A stretch of 64,000 bases of DNA, taken from contig JAHDWB010000002.1 in NCBI GenBank assembly GCA_023382595.1, positions 62,001 through 126,000 of the forward strand, read 5' to 3'. Made by a program: the position numbers and the translations under genes. The notes under the pieces were generated by a model that was not told where the DNA came from, made no database searches, and was given only the letters and a program-made list of their open reading frames with translations. This DNA comes from Anaerolineales bacterium. GTDB lineage: Bacteria > Chloroflexota > Anaerolineae > Anaerolineales > Villigracilaceae. Below are positions 50,376-58,975 of the stretch, one piece after another; position 1 is the stretch's first letter; every line of letters starts with the position of its first letter.

Positions 50376-52559
50376 TTATGGACCGGTCGGATTGCTCTGC
50401 GCCGCGTCCACAGCTTTGATCTCGAAATATGCCCGGATCATGCGGTCCACCATGGGACCCGCCACGCTCGCACCTTCGCCGCCGTTATAGGCAAAGGCAA
50501 TGACAATGATCTCCGGGTCTTCGTAGGGAGCGTAGGCAAGTGTCCATGAATGGGTGGGCCAGGCGCCAAAGTTGCAACGATCGGCTTCGCGCGCCACATC
50601 GTCACAATATTCGGCGGTCCCTGTCTTTCCGGCAACCGCGATCGGATATGTCCCAAACAGATCGTGCAGTGTACCAAAACGGGTAGCGGTCACCGCCAGC
50701 CGCATGCCTTCGCGGACCGCCTGGATCGATGCGGGCGAAATGGTCTTGAAGTCATCGGTCAGACTGCAATACGGACCGTCACATGAATATTCCTGGATGA
50801 GCGGTGTTTCCGTCACATCCCATTTCATGTTCGGCGTGAAAGGCGAAATCTGGTAACTGCCTTCGGTCTCAAAATCTGTCACCGTGAAATCCGCAGGGTT
50901 GAACCACATCGGGACAACATTGCCATCGCCATCCGTGACTTCGCGCACTACGGTGGGCTGCATCAACTTTCCGTTGTTCGCGATCACCGCACCGGACATC
51001 AAGATCTGCAGCGGCGTGGCAAGCACATATCCCTGCCCCACGCTGGCGATATAGGTGTCGCCGGTGGACCAGTTTTCGCCGGTATTGATGCGTTTCCACT
51101 GCGGGTCGGGGATCAAGCCGTCCTGTTCGCCCAGCAACTGGATTCCAGATGGTTCATCAAATCCAAGCGCGCGGGCATACTGGCGCAAACGCTCGATCCC
51201 GAGTCCCTGCGGGATTTCATCTTCATATCCGCCGCCTAATTTATAGAAACAGACGTTACTCGAAAACGCGATACATTGATAGAAATTGACCAGACCGAAG
51301 CCTTCGGGGATCGTCTCGTAAATATGGTCCACGAAGGGACGCGTGTTCCGCTCGGTACAAATATCATTGGGGTTGAAGCGCTCGCACAACAACAACTGCG
51401 CCGGAGCTTGGACAATGGTGGTTGTATCCACAACGCCTTCATTAATGGCGCCAACAGCCGTTGCCAATTTGAAAACGGAGCCAGGCGGGAACTCGGCTGA
51501 AACCGCAATGTTCAACAAGGGTTTGCGCGGGTCTTCGCTCAACTGTTCGTAATAATACGCGGGAATAAAACGGGCGAGGCGGTTGTTCTCATAGGTCGGA
51601 AAGGACGTCATCGCAAGAATTTCACCGGTCTTCGGGTTCATCGCAATGATGGCGCCGCTTGAAATACGCACCGTCCCAAAGAAGGTATTCCAAAAACGGA
51701 TCTCCTCCATCAGCGTGGCTTCCGCGGCGGCTTGCAGGCGCGTGTCGATCGTCAAATACACATTATGTCCCGGCACAGGCGGGATGGGCGGTTCAAGACT
51801 ACGGATCTCCTGCCCTGCCACGTCAACCTGCACCACCCGCAGACCGTTCCTGCCCGCAAGGATGTCCTGCAGAGACGCCTCCACGCCGGAATAACCGATC
51901 TTGTCGCGGTTGGGGACAAATCCCTGGGCGCGCCTCTCCGCCTCCTGCGAGGCTGGAATAGGACCCAAGAAACCAACTAGATGAGACGTCAACGAGCCGG
52001 TTGGATACTCACGGATCGGCTCAACCTCGACCGCCACGCCGGACCAGTCAACCGACCTCTCTGCCACCACCCGGGCAATTTCCTCTGAAACATTACATTT
52101 GACCTTGACCGGGCTGTACGGCGCGAGCGTATCCTGCAATGCCACCAGTTGCGCAATACTCGGACCTTCCACACACTGTGCATATAGCTTCGCCTCTTCC
52201 AGCGATTCAGCCGTTACAGGACCGCCCACCGGCACATCGATCAAGCTCGAGAGTTCACGATATATCCGCTGAATATCCGAGTCGTCAGCAGGAAGGCTGG
52301 CGGGTGTGACGACGATATTGTAGGACGCCACATTGCTGGCAAGGATGTAGCCGTGCCGGTCGTAAATAATCCCGCGCGGGGCGGGAACACTGACATCCCG
52401 CGTGTAATTTTCGACTGCGAGCGCCGCCCAATTTGCCCCCCCAAGCACCTGCAAATTGACCAGGCGGAGCAGCAGGGCGACAATTACAAGAACGACGACA
52501 ATATAAACGGTCGTCAATCGCCAGGTTTCCAAGCGTACGGGACGTGCTTCAGAACTCAT
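50376..52559 (-). CDS. mrdA: Penicillin-binding protein 2 (class B transpeptidase)
   Basis: A 727-residue class B PBP. An N-terminal membrane anchor (~18-38) is followed by the dimerisation/pedestal region with PAPRGIIYDRHG. The transpeptidase domain has SxxK as PPGSVFKLAT near residue 360, SxN as FSSN and KTGTAEY near residue 650. It cross-links side-wall peptidoglycan and pairs with RodA. It is somewhat longer than the usual ~630 residues because of inserts in the transpeptidase domain. ATGA overlaps the mreD stop. Confidence 0.93.
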   Translation of the reverse strand: MSSEARPVRLETWRLTTVYIVVVLVIVALLLRLVNLQVLGGANWAALAVENYTRDVSVPAPRGIIYDRHGYILASNVASYNIVVTPASLPADDSDIQRIYRELSSLIDVPVGGPVTAESLEEAKLYAQCVEGPSIAQLVALQDTLAPYSPVKVKCNVSEEIARVVAERSVDWSGVAVEVEPIREYPTGSLTSHLVGFLGPIPASQEAERRAQGFVPNRDKIGYSGVEASLQDILAGRNGLRVVQVDVAGQEIRSLEPPIPPVPGHNVYLTIDTRLQAAAEATLMEEIRFWNTFFGTVRISSGAIIAMNPKTGEILAMTSFPTYENNRLARFIPAYYYEQLSEDPRKPLLNIAVSAEFPPGSVFKLATAVGAINEGVVDTTTIVQAPAQLLLCERFNPNDICTERNTRPFVDHIYETIPEGFGLVNFYQCIAFSSNVCFYKLGGGYEDEIPQGLGIERLRQYARALGFDEPSGIQLLGEQDGLIPDPQWKRINTGENWSTGDTYIASVGQGYVLATPLQILMSGAVIANNGKLMQPTVVREVTDGDGNVVPMWFNPADFTVTDFETEGSYQISPFTPNMKWDVTETPLIQEYSCDGPYCSLTDDFKTISPASIQAVREGMRLAVTATRFGTLHDLFGTYPIAVAGKTGTAEYCDDVAREADRCNFGAWPTHSWTLAYAPYEDPEIIVIAFAYNGGEGASVAGPMVDRMIRAYFEIKAVDAAQSNPTGP

Positions 52560-53056
52560 TCATACTCCTTGATGGGGTACACCCAGCGCGACAGGTCTCG
52601 CATAAAGGCATAGATGGGAATGGAGAACAGCAGATTAAGCAACAACCCGGGCAGGGTGACCAAACCCATCACATCAGCAAACGACAAGGGCGTTCCCAAC
52701 ACTTGCAGAGAAACAAACGAAAGTAAGTGTACATATAAGGTTCCCAAAAAGACGACAGTGAACATCGCCAACAAGGGAGCCTGCCAAACACGACGCTGCA
52801 GAATTCTCGCCATGAACACAATGCCAATGTAGCCGATCAGTATGACCAGCCACGGCATACTCGATACAAAACTGACCATCAAACCGGCAACTGCCGCCCA
52901 ATGCCACGCTGATTCCACACGGTCCTGCAGCGCCCAGGCAGTCACCAACAACAACGGCAGATCGGCGTACCCCGAAAGGAGCTGCACCTGGCTGATGATG
53001 GAGGATTGCAAAATAACTGCCAATCCCAGCAAGGGAAATGCTATCACATTCCGCAT
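52556..53056 (-). CDS. mreD: Rod shape-determining protein MreD
   Basis: A 166-residue integral membrane protein with five or six helices, small and hydrophobic like MreD. The sequence is poorly conserved in this family, so the call rests partly on its position between mreC and mrdA. It bridges MreC and the synthases in the elongasome. Its stop overlaps the mrdA start. Confidence 0.85.
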   Translation of the reverse strand: MRNVIAFPLLGLAVILQSSIISQVQLLSGYADLPLLLVTAWALQDRVESAWHWAAVAGLMVSFVSSMPWLVILIGYIGIVFMARILQRRVWQAPLLAMFTVVFLGTLYVHLLSFVSLQVLGTPLSFADVMGLVTLPGLLLNLLFSIPIYAFMRDLSRWVYPIKEYE

Positions 53057-53065
53057 AATGAAAGA

Positions 53066-53902
53066 TTAGGGGGTTGTATCCGGCACGAGCGGGGCGATGT
53101 TCACCGGACGGAAATTGGTGATCACCAACACGATCTCCAGGCGGGAAAAGTCCACAGCGGGCTGTACTGTCGCTTGTTGGAACAGCTCAAATTCAAGGGT
53201 TCGAATCGTCACGACCTGCCCGAGTACCAAGTCCGAGGGGAATCCGCCGCCCAAACCTGATGTCAAAATAAGGTCGCCCGGTTCCACAAGCACATTTTGG
53301 GAGATCATGTCCAACGTGATATCCCCGGTCACCGAACCCAGCAACATGGCGCTGGTATCTGCATTCTGCAAATTCACATTGACAGCCGAACCCGGATCTG
53401 TGATGAGCTGCACGCGGGCAGCATCCGCAATGACCGCATCGATGCGCCCCACCAAGCCTTGGTTCGTCACCACCGGCATGCCGCGGCGAATGCCTTCATT
53501 GGAACCGCGATTGATGATGATGTAATGCAGGAACGGACTGGGATCACGACCGATGACGGAGGCGGCACGATACGTGCTTTCAGGATTGGCGCGCGAAAAA
53601 TCGACCAGCGCCGCAAGGATCTCGGTCTCGTTCACGCGTTGTTGAAGTTCGATCAACTGCGCTTGTAATTGAGAGACCTGCGTTTCAAGTTCCGTATTGC
53701 GCGCGCGCAGGGATGCGATATCGCGCGGCGCGGTCACAAGATCTTGAAAGCCGAGATAGCGCGAAGCGATCCAGGTCTGTATATCGATCCACACCAAACT
53801 GAACTGCCGTGAGGCGGGACCCAAATATCCGCCAAACGCCAGCACCAAAATGCCCCCCATGACAAGAAATATGATCGTCGTTTGTAAAGAACGGGAATTC
53901 AT
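53066..53902 (-). CDS. mreC: Rod shape-determining protein MreC
   Basis: A 278-residue MreC with an N-terminal membrane helix (~8-26), a coiled coil (residues ~60-95, LRARNTELETQVSQLQAQL) and the beta-barrel domain with VIGRDPSPFLHYIIINRGS and GLGGGFPSDLVLGQV. It links MreB filaments inside to PBP2 outside. It lies 9 bases upstream of mreD. Confidence 0.93.
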   Translation of the reverse strand: MNSRSLQTTIIFLVMGGILVLAFGGYLGPASRQFSLVWIDIQTWIASRYLGFQDLVTAPRDIASLRARNTELETQVSQLQAQLIELQQRVNETEILAALVDFSRANPESTYRAASVIGRDPSPFLHYIIINRGSNEGIRRGMPVVTNQGLVGRIDAVIADAARVQLITDPGSAVNVNLQNADTSAMLLGSVTGDITLDMISQNVLVEPGDLILTSGLGGGFPSDLVLGQVVTIRTLEFELFQQATVQPAVDFSRLEIVLVITNFRPVNIAPLVPDTTP

Positions 53903-53941
53903 TTTTATTTCAACCCCAGGGAAGGGGCTGCCAAATCATCT

Positions 53942-55012
53942 TTATCCAGCATGACGCGTACTGCCGCGTTCCAAACCAACCAAATACCGTTCATACACTT
54001 CAAGGTCTTCAAAGATCATCGCCGCGCCGCGCGCCACACAGGTCAACGGATCTTCCGCCACCCATACGCGCAATTTCAATTCGTCGGTCAGTCGTTCTGC
54101 CAGTCCTTGCAACAGCGCACCGCCGCCGGCAAGACAAATACCAATATCCATCAGGTCCGAAACGATCTCAGGCGGAATCTCATCCAGCGCATCGCGGACC
54201 GTATCAATGATCACCTGCACGGAACCGGAAAGCGCCTCGCGGATCTCCACCGAAGAGATCTCCACAGTTTCAGGCAACCCTGTGACCAGGTTGCGTCCGC
54301 GCACTTCCATCGTCTTTTCAGGATGCAGCGGATACGCTGAACCGATCTGCCATTTGACCTGTTCGGCAATCCCCTGCCCGATCAACAAATTGTATTTATT
54401 GCGCAGGTACTGGACGATGTCCTGGTCCATCTCATCGCCCGCAACACGCAGCGAACGGGATGCCACCACCCCGCCCGTGGACATGACCGCCACTTCCGTG
54501 GTGCCGCCGCCGATATCAACCACCATTGAGCCGCGGATCTCGCTGACGGGAAGCCCCGCCCCAAGCGCCGCCGCAATCGGTTCCTCGATCAACATGGCTT
54601 GACGCGCCCCCGAAGCCATCACTGCATCATAGACCGCACGTTTTTCCACTTCGGTAACCCCGGTCGGCAGCCCCACGATCACACGCGGACGCGGGAGCGG
54701 CACAACGCTCTGCTCATGCACCTTGCCGATGAAATACCCAAGCATTTCGCGGGTGACATCGAACTCAGCGATGACGCCATCGCGAATGGGACGAACCACC
54801 ACCACATTTGCAGGCGCGCGCCCGACCATTTCCTTTGCTTCCAGTCCGATCGCCAGGGGTTGACGCGTCTTTTTGTCAACCGTAACCCAGGAAGGCTCGT
54901 TGATCACGATTCCCTTACCGCGAACATGTACCAGTGTGTTTGCGGTGCCAAGGTCTATGGCAATGTCCAGAGAAAAAAGGCCTAACAGCCAGTTGATTGG
55001 GTTGAAGGCCAA
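53942..55012 (-). CDS. mreB: Rod shape-determining protein MreB
   Basis: A 356-residue actin homologue with the phosphate-1 motif IDLGTANTLV near residue 18, VDIGGGTTEVAV near 165 and AGGGALLQGL near 300. The N-terminal hydrophobic stretch NWLLGLFSLD may aid membrane binding. It organises side-wall synthesis. The start is TTG 55012: AGGAG lies six bases upstream and no better codon exists. A minus-strand TATAAT at 55067-55062 is its likely -10 box, making this the head of the mre/min cluster. Confidence 0.95.
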   Translation of the reverse strand: MAFNPINWLLGLFSLDIAIDLGTANTLVHVRGKGIVINEPSWVTVDKKTRQPLAIGLEAKEMVGRAPANVVVVRPIRDGVIAEFDVTREMLGYFIGKVHEQSVVPLPRPRVIVGLPTGVTEVEKRAVYDAVMASGARQAMLIEEPIAAALGAGLPVSEIRGSMVVDIGGGTTEVAVMSTGGVVASRSLRVAGDEMDQDIVQYLRNKYNLLIGQGIAEQVKWQIGSAYPLHPEKTMEVRGRNLVTGLPETVEISSVEIREALSGSVQVIIDTVRDALDEIPPEIVSDLMDIGICLAGGGALLQGLAERLTDELKLRVWVAEDPLTCVARGAAMIFEDLEVYERYLVGLERGSTRHAG

Positions 55013-55061
55013 AACAAGCTCCTAAGAATGAGATTCCACAATGAATAACTGTGCGGCTGAA

Positions 55062-55067
55062 ATTATA
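55062..55067 (-). promoter_or_regulatory. -10 box of the mre cluster
   Basis: TATAAT on the minus strand, about 50 bases before the mreB TTG start. Divergent to the degV promoter. Confidence 0.55.
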
Positions 55068-55129
55068 CCATGAGGCTCATAAAAGAATTTCAGCCGAAAA
55101 CCGCATGAAGGGAGTAAAATAGCCCGCAA

Positions 55130-55135
55130 TATAAT
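55130..55135 (+). promoter_or_regulatory. -10 box of degV
   Basis: TATAAT on the plus strand, 21 bases before ATG 55157, with GGAG between as the ribosome site. Confidence 0.55.
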
Positions 55136-55156
55136 CCCATAGAATACGGAGAAAAC

Positions 55157-56008
55157 ATGTCGAAATTTGCAATTGTTACGGACAGCACTGCCTACCTGCC
55201 AGCAGAACTTACAAAAAAATACAATATCACCGTCGCGCCGCAGGTGCTGATCTGGGGGGAGGAAACCTTCCGCGACGGCGTAGACATTCAACCGGATGAA
55301 TTCTACAGCCGTCTGAAAACCGCCAAAGTGATGCCGTCCACATCGCAGGTGTCGCCGGCAACCATGCAGTCCATTTTTCAAGGTCTGGTGGATCAGGGGA
55401 TGGATGTACTTGGAATCTTCATTTCATCGAAACTTTCCGGAACGCTTCAATCGGCAATTCAGGCAAAAAGCATGATGGAAGCCGCCGGAGAAAAAGTGAC
55501 GCTCGTGGACAGTCAAGCCACCGCCATGGCATTGGGCTTTCAAGCGCTTGCCGCCGCCCGCGCCATGGAAGCTGGAGCGAGCCTGCAGGAGTGCGCCGCG
55601 TTCACAGAAAAAGCCCACGAACGGACGGGCGTCTTCTTTGCAGTGGACACACTGGAATTCCTGCATCGCGGCGGACGCATCGGCGGCGCACAGCGCTTCA
55701 TCGGCTCCGCCCTGAACCTGAAGCCGATCCTCGCCCTCAAGGAAGGCAAGGTCGAAGGCGTGGACCGCATCCGCACCAAGAGCAAGGCGCATGACCGCAT
55801 CCTCGAACTGGTTTCAGAGCAGGCGAAAGGAAAGCCGAATATTCGCCTCGCCACCTTGCATGCCAACGCTGCTGATGATGCGAAAAAACTGCTCGAGCGC
55901 GCCGCGGCGGAACTCTCCCCCGTTGAAACCGTGTTCACCGAGCTCAGCCCCGTAGTCGGCACCCACGCCGGACCCGGCACAGTGGGACTGGCATTCATAC
56001 ACGATTAA
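55157..56008 (+). CDS. DegV-family fatty-acid-binding protein
   Basis: A 283-residue DegV protein. The family signature starts with IVTDSTAYLP at residues 6-15, with PSTSQVSP near 60 and the lipid-head contacts SSKLSGTLQSA near 95. The C-terminus has GTHAGPGTVGLAF. DegV/FakB proteins bind fatty acids and, with FakA kinase, form acyl phosphate; FakA is not in the window. It stands alone with its own promoter and terminator. Confidence 0.92.
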   Translation: MSKFAIVTDSTAYLPAELTKKYNITVAPQVLIWGEETFRDGVDIQPDEFYSRLKTAKVMPSTSQVSPATMQSIFQGLVDQGMDVLGIFISSKLSGTLQSAIQAKSMMEAAGEKVTLVDSQATAMALGFQALAAARAMEAGASLQECAAFTEKAHERTGVFFAVDTLEFLHRGGRIGGAQRFIGSALNLKPILALKEGKVEGVDRIRTKSKAHDRILELVSEQAKGKPNIRLATLHANAADDAKKLLERAAAELSPVETVFTELSPVVGTHAGPGTVGLAFIHD

Positions 56009-56030
56009 ATTTTGTGCAGACAATTATCAA

Positions 56031-56068
56031 CAAAAAGCCTTTCCGAATGCAGGAAGGGCTTTTTGTAT
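56031..56068 (+). terminator. Terminator of degV
   Basis: Stem CAAAAAGCCTTTCC (56031-56044) / GGAAGGGCTTTTTG (56052-56065) with one mismatch, ending in a T run. Confidence 0.8.
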
Positions 56069-56178
56069 ACGCCATATGACATTTGTCACATTTTATGTTT
56101 TTATCGTAAAGTATTTCGCGCACACTGCATCAGATGTTTTGAAAGTAAATCTTACCCGTTTTCCAAAGGAGAAATCTC

Positions 56179-56379
56179 ATGAAACGCAATATGTCCGATA
56201 TTGACCGAATTGTCCGTGTTGTGATCGCCGCGCTCTTCGCCTACCTGTATTTCGGCGGAGTTGTGACGGGAACGCTCGGCATTGTCCTGCTGGTGCTGGG
56301 CGTCGTCTTCCTGCTCACCTCGGTGGTCTCGTTCTGTCCGCTCTACTCGCTATTCAAACTCAGCACCTACGGGAAATAA
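56179..56379 (+). CDS. DUF2892-family membrane protein
   Basis: A 66-residue protein with the DUF2892 (YgaP transmembrane-like) layout. A short N-terminus MKRNMSDIDRIVRV is followed by two membrane helices (~12-30 and 33-50) and the conserved Cys-Pro in FCPLYSLF. The family function is unknown; in YgaP it anchors a rhodanese. AAAGGAG gives a good ribosome site. The next gene ends with a second DUF2892 domain, so the two are probably related in function. Confidence 0.8.
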   Translation: MKRNMSDIDRIVRVVIAALFAYLYFGGVVTGTLGIVLLVLGVVFLLTSVVSFCPLYSLFKLSTYGK

Positions 56380-56388
56380 TACCAAGCC

Positions 56389-56413
56389 GGGCGGACTGGG
56401 CAATCGTCCGCCC
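56389..56413. other. Hairpin between DUF2892 gene and thioredoxin fusion
   Basis: GGGCGGA (56389-56395) pairs with TCCGCCC (56407-56413), without a T-tract. It lies 12 bases before the start of the thioredoxin-fusion gene, which lacks a ribosome site, so it could affect its translation. Confidence 0.4.
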
Positions 56414-56425
56414 AAACCATTCATC

Positions 56426-56926
56426 ATGAATAATTCAGAATTCCAGAAAATAATCGCCGAAACCGACGAGCCCATCATCATGGACTTTTGGGCGGCATGG
56501 TGCGCGCCCTGCATGAGAACCAAGCCCATCCTTGAGAAACTCGCAAAAGAATACGAAGGCGAAGTCAGGTTCATGCCCATCAACGCCGATCAATCGCGCG
56601 AGGTGCTTGAGAAGTTCCGTGTCTTTGGCATCCCGACAGTCATCACGATCCGCAACGGCAAGGAAGTCGGGCGCATCACCGGCGCGCAAAATGAAGCCGG
56701 TTACCGGGTAATGTTCAAATCGCTTGCAGAAGGGGGCGAGGTCAAAGTTCCGCTTCGTCCATTTGACCGCATGCTGCGCCTTGGCGCGGGGACCTTGTTC
56801 ATCATGATCGGCATCTCCACCAGCAGCTGGATCTTGGCGGGCATTGGCGGCATCCTCGCCTTCATGGGCGTGTACGACCGCTGTCCGATCTGGAACGCGG
56901 TCACAGGAATGCTGCGGCGCAACTAA
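56426..56926 (+). CDS. Thioredoxin domain fused to DUF2892 membrane domain
   Basis: A 166-residue fusion. Residues ~1-105 form a thioredoxin fold with the active site WAAWCAPCMRTKP near residue 25 (CAPC instead of CGPC) and the cis-Pro in GIPTV. Residues ~110-166 form a DUF2892 domain: two membrane helices and the conserved Cys-Pro of DRCPIWNAV. The thioredoxin part precedes the helices with no signal, so it should face the cytoplasm. A membrane-tethered reductase that may exchange electrons with the DUF2892 cysteine is plausible. No ribosome site is visible before ATG 56426. Confidence 0.82.
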   Translation: MNNSEFQKIIAETDEPIIMDFWAAWCAPCMRTKPILEKLAKEYEGEVRFMPINADQSREVLEKFRVFGIPTVITIRNGKEVGRITGAQNEAGYRVMFKSLAEGGEVKVPLRPFDRMLRLGAGTLFIMIGISTSSWILAGIGGILAFMGVYDRCPIWNAVTGMLRRN

Positions 56927-56984
56927 AAGCCGATGGACGGCGAGCAGGCTTCGGGTCCGCCCGGAGCCGTTTTGATTCTTGGGC

Positions 56985-56990
56985 TATAAT
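56985..56990 (+). promoter_or_regulatory. -10 box, leaderless start of udk
   Basis: TATAAT ends exactly seven bases before ATG 56998, so transcription should begin at or next to the start codon. No ribosome site is present. Confidence 0.6.
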
Positions 56991-56997
56991 CGCAAAT

Positions 56998-57621
56998 ATG
57001 AGCCACAACATCCCATTGGTGATCGGCATTGCAGGCGGGTCAGGGTCTGGAAAAACGACCGTCGCTCAGGAAATTCTCAACCGCGTCGGCGCTGACCGGA
57101 TCGCATATCTTCAACAGGATTCGTATTACAAAGACCTGACCAAACTGCCGCCCGCACAACACATTGACATCAACTTCGACCACCCCAACTCGCTTGAAAC
57201 TGAACTGCTGATCGAACACATCGCTTCTCTGCGCGACCTGAAACCTGTTGAGGTGCCGATCTACGATTTCGCCACCGACAGCCGCACCGACAGGACCATC
57301 CACGTCGAGCCGCGCAATGTGATCCTGGTGGAAGGGATTTTGATCTTCGTGGATGCCGACCTGCGGAAATGGTTCGATGTGAAGATCTTTGTGGATACCG
57401 ACGCCGATCTGCGCTTTATCCGCCGCCTGCACAGGGACATCACCGAACGAGGCAGGACGACCGAATCGGTCATCAAACAATATCTGTCCACCGTCCGCCC
57501 GATGCACCTGGAATTTGTAGAACCATCCAAGCGTTATGCGGATGTGATCATCCCCGAGGGCGGACATAACAAAGCCGCACTGGATATGGTCGTGGCACGA
57601 ATCGAGACGCTTTTGAAGTAG
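56998..57621 (+). CDS. udk: Uridine kinase
   Basis: A 207-residue P-loop kinase with Walker A GIAGGSGSGKTT near residue 12, FDHPNS near 60 and VEGILIFVDADLR near 110. The lid arginines are in RFIRRLHRDITERGR. It phosphorylates uridine and cytidine in pyrimidine salvage. Leaderless translation is likely. Confidence 0.93.
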   Translation: MSHNIPLVIGIAGGSGSGKTTVAQEILNRVGADRIAYLQQDSYYKDLTKLPPAQHIDINFDHPNSLETELLIEHIASLRDLKPVEVPIYDFATDSRTDRTIHVEPRNVILVEGILIFVDADLRKWFDVKIFVDTDADLRFIRRLHRDITERGRTTESVIKQYLSTVRPMHLEFVEPSKRYADVIIPEGGHNKAALDMVVARIETLLK

Positions 57622-57638
57622 GATGATTGACCAACCTT

Positions 57639-57673
57639 CTTTCTACTTTCGTTTATTATAAGAAAGAAGAAAG
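57639..57673 (+). terminator. Possible weak terminator after udk
   Basis: CTTTCTACTTTC (57639-57650) pairs with GAAAGAAGAAAG (57662-57673) with one mismatch. It is A+T-rich and no T-tract follows, so its function is uncertain. Confidence 0.35.
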
Positions 57674-57718
57674 AAACTAGAATGTAAGCAAATCCAACTC
57701 AATTCAAGGAGAGACATA

Positions 57719-58228
57719 ATGACAAAACAATGGAGCACCCCGCCCGCAATGCAGATCGACCCGGCGAAGAAATACAAGGCACATATGGAAACCGACAACG
57801 GCACCATGGTGATCGAACTGTTCGCGGACAAGACCCCGGTCACCGTGAACAGTTTTGTTTTCCTCGCGCGCGAGGGATTCTACGACGGCGTCATCTTTCA
57901 TCGCGTCATTGCCAACTTCATGGCGCAGGGCGGCGACCCGACCGGAACCGGGCGCGGCGGACCGGGCTACCAATTTCAGGATGAATTCCACCCCAGTTTG
58001 AAACATGACAAGCGCGGCGTACTTTCGATGGCAAATGCAGGACCCGGCACGAACGGTTCACAATTCTTCATCACGCATGGACCGACCCCGCATCTCAACA
58101 ACCGCCATTCCGTTTTCGGTCAGGTGATCGAGGGAGAAGATGTGCTCATGTCCATCCCCGAGCGCGACCCGAGCAATGTCAACGCCCCGGCAGTGAAGAT
58201 CATCCGTGTCACCATCGAAGAAAGTTAA
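57719..58228 (+). CDS. Cyclophilin-type peptidyl-prolyl isomerase
   Basis: A 169-residue cyclophilin with [19 protein letters not shown] near residue 60 and [12 protein letters not shown] near 105. The family arginine in FHR and the QGGD core are present. It catalyses cis-trans isomerisation of X-Pro bonds in protein folding. No signal peptide is seen, so it is cytoplasmic. AAGGAG precedes ATG. Its last codons overlap the frame used for the next gene. Confidence 0.93.
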   Translation: MTKQWSTPPAMQIDPAKKYKAHMETDNGTMVIELFADKTPVTVNSFVFLAREGFYDGVIFHRVIANFMAQGGDPTGTGRGGPGYQFQDEFHPSLKHDKRGVLSMANAGPGTNGSQFFITHGPTPHLNNRHSVFGQVIEGEDVLMSIPERDPSNVNAPAVKIIRVTIEES

Positions 58229-58952
58229 GAGTTTGAAGGTTGGCAGGTCGAAAGGTTCGAAAGTTGAAAAACCGAAACCTTTGAAGGTTGAAAAAGGAAA
58301 AAGCGTAAGAAAAAAGAAAAAAGAGGAACGCGCGCCCAAGCCTCAAGCAACCCAACTTTCGAACCTGAACACGTCCGAACCTGAACACCTGCCAGCCCGT
58401 AAACCTGCGACCAGCCTCACCACGAACATCCTGCGCGTTCTTGCCATCCTTGCGGTGGTCGGGATCACGGTCTATATCTACAGTATCCGTGACCGGGTGG
58501 AGGATTTCGCCGCCTACGGTTATCCCGGCATCTTTCTGGTCGCATTGCTGGCAAATGCGACCGTCTTCCTGCCTGCGCCGGGCGTGGCTGTCGTTTTCGC
58601 GATGGGAAGCATTTTCAATCCCATTGGCGTGGCGCTCGCGGCAGGGACGGGCGGCGCGCTGGGCGAACTTTCCGGCTATCTGGCAGGCTTCAGCGGACAA
58701 GCCGTAGTCGAACGGACGGACGTGTACGAACGCATCAGCCCGTGGATCGAGAAATACGGCGGCTGGGCGATCCTTGTCCTTTCCGCCATCCCAAATCCAT
58801 TCTTTGACATTGCCGGTGTCGCGGCGGGCATGGCAAAGATGAAATTCGGGCGTTTCCTATTCTTCTGCTGGATCGGGCAGTTGATCAAGATGGCGTTGTT
58901 CGCCTACGCCGGTGCATATTCTATCGACTGGATCGCAAGTTTCTATGATTAA
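58206..58952 (+). CDS. VTT/DedA-like membrane protein with repeat-derived basic N-terminus
   Basis: A protein of up to 248 residues. The C-terminal ~170 residues form a VTT (SNARE-associated Golgi, DedA) domain with [24 protein letters not shown] and [16 protein letters not shown]. Such proteins act in lipid flipping or membrane homeostasis. The N-terminal ~70 residues are Lys/Pro-rich and encoded largely within an inverted-repeat element (58238-58397). There is no ATG before the domain: GTG 58206 (inside the cyclophilin gene) or TTG 58233 must serve, so the true start is uncertain. It is coupled to the cyclophilin gene. Confidence 0.75.
   Translation: MSPSKKVKSLKVGRSKGSKVEKPKPLKVEKGKSVRKKKKEERAPKPQATQLSNLNTSEPEHLPARKPATSLTTNILRVLAILAVVGITVYIYSIRDRVEDFAAYGYPGIFLVALLANATVFLPAPGVAVVFAMGSIFNPIGVALAAGTGGALGELSGYLAGFSGQAVVERTDVYERISPWIEKYGGWAILVLSAIPNPFFDIAGVAAGMAKMKFGRFLFFCWIGQLIKMALFAYAGAYSIDWIASFYD
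58238..58397. repeat. Inverted-repeat element at the 5' end of the VTT gene
   Basis: GGTTGGCAGGT (58238-58248) and GGTTCGAAAGTTG (58254-58266) face CAACTTTCGAACC (58353-58365) and ACCTGCCAGCC (58387-58397). The right arm also has the direct repeat CGAACCTGAACAC twice (58360 and 58376). The whole 160-base unit stays open in the VTT reading frame. Confidence 0.65.
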
Positions 58953-58975
58953 CCATGTTTCAAAAGGAGCATCCC

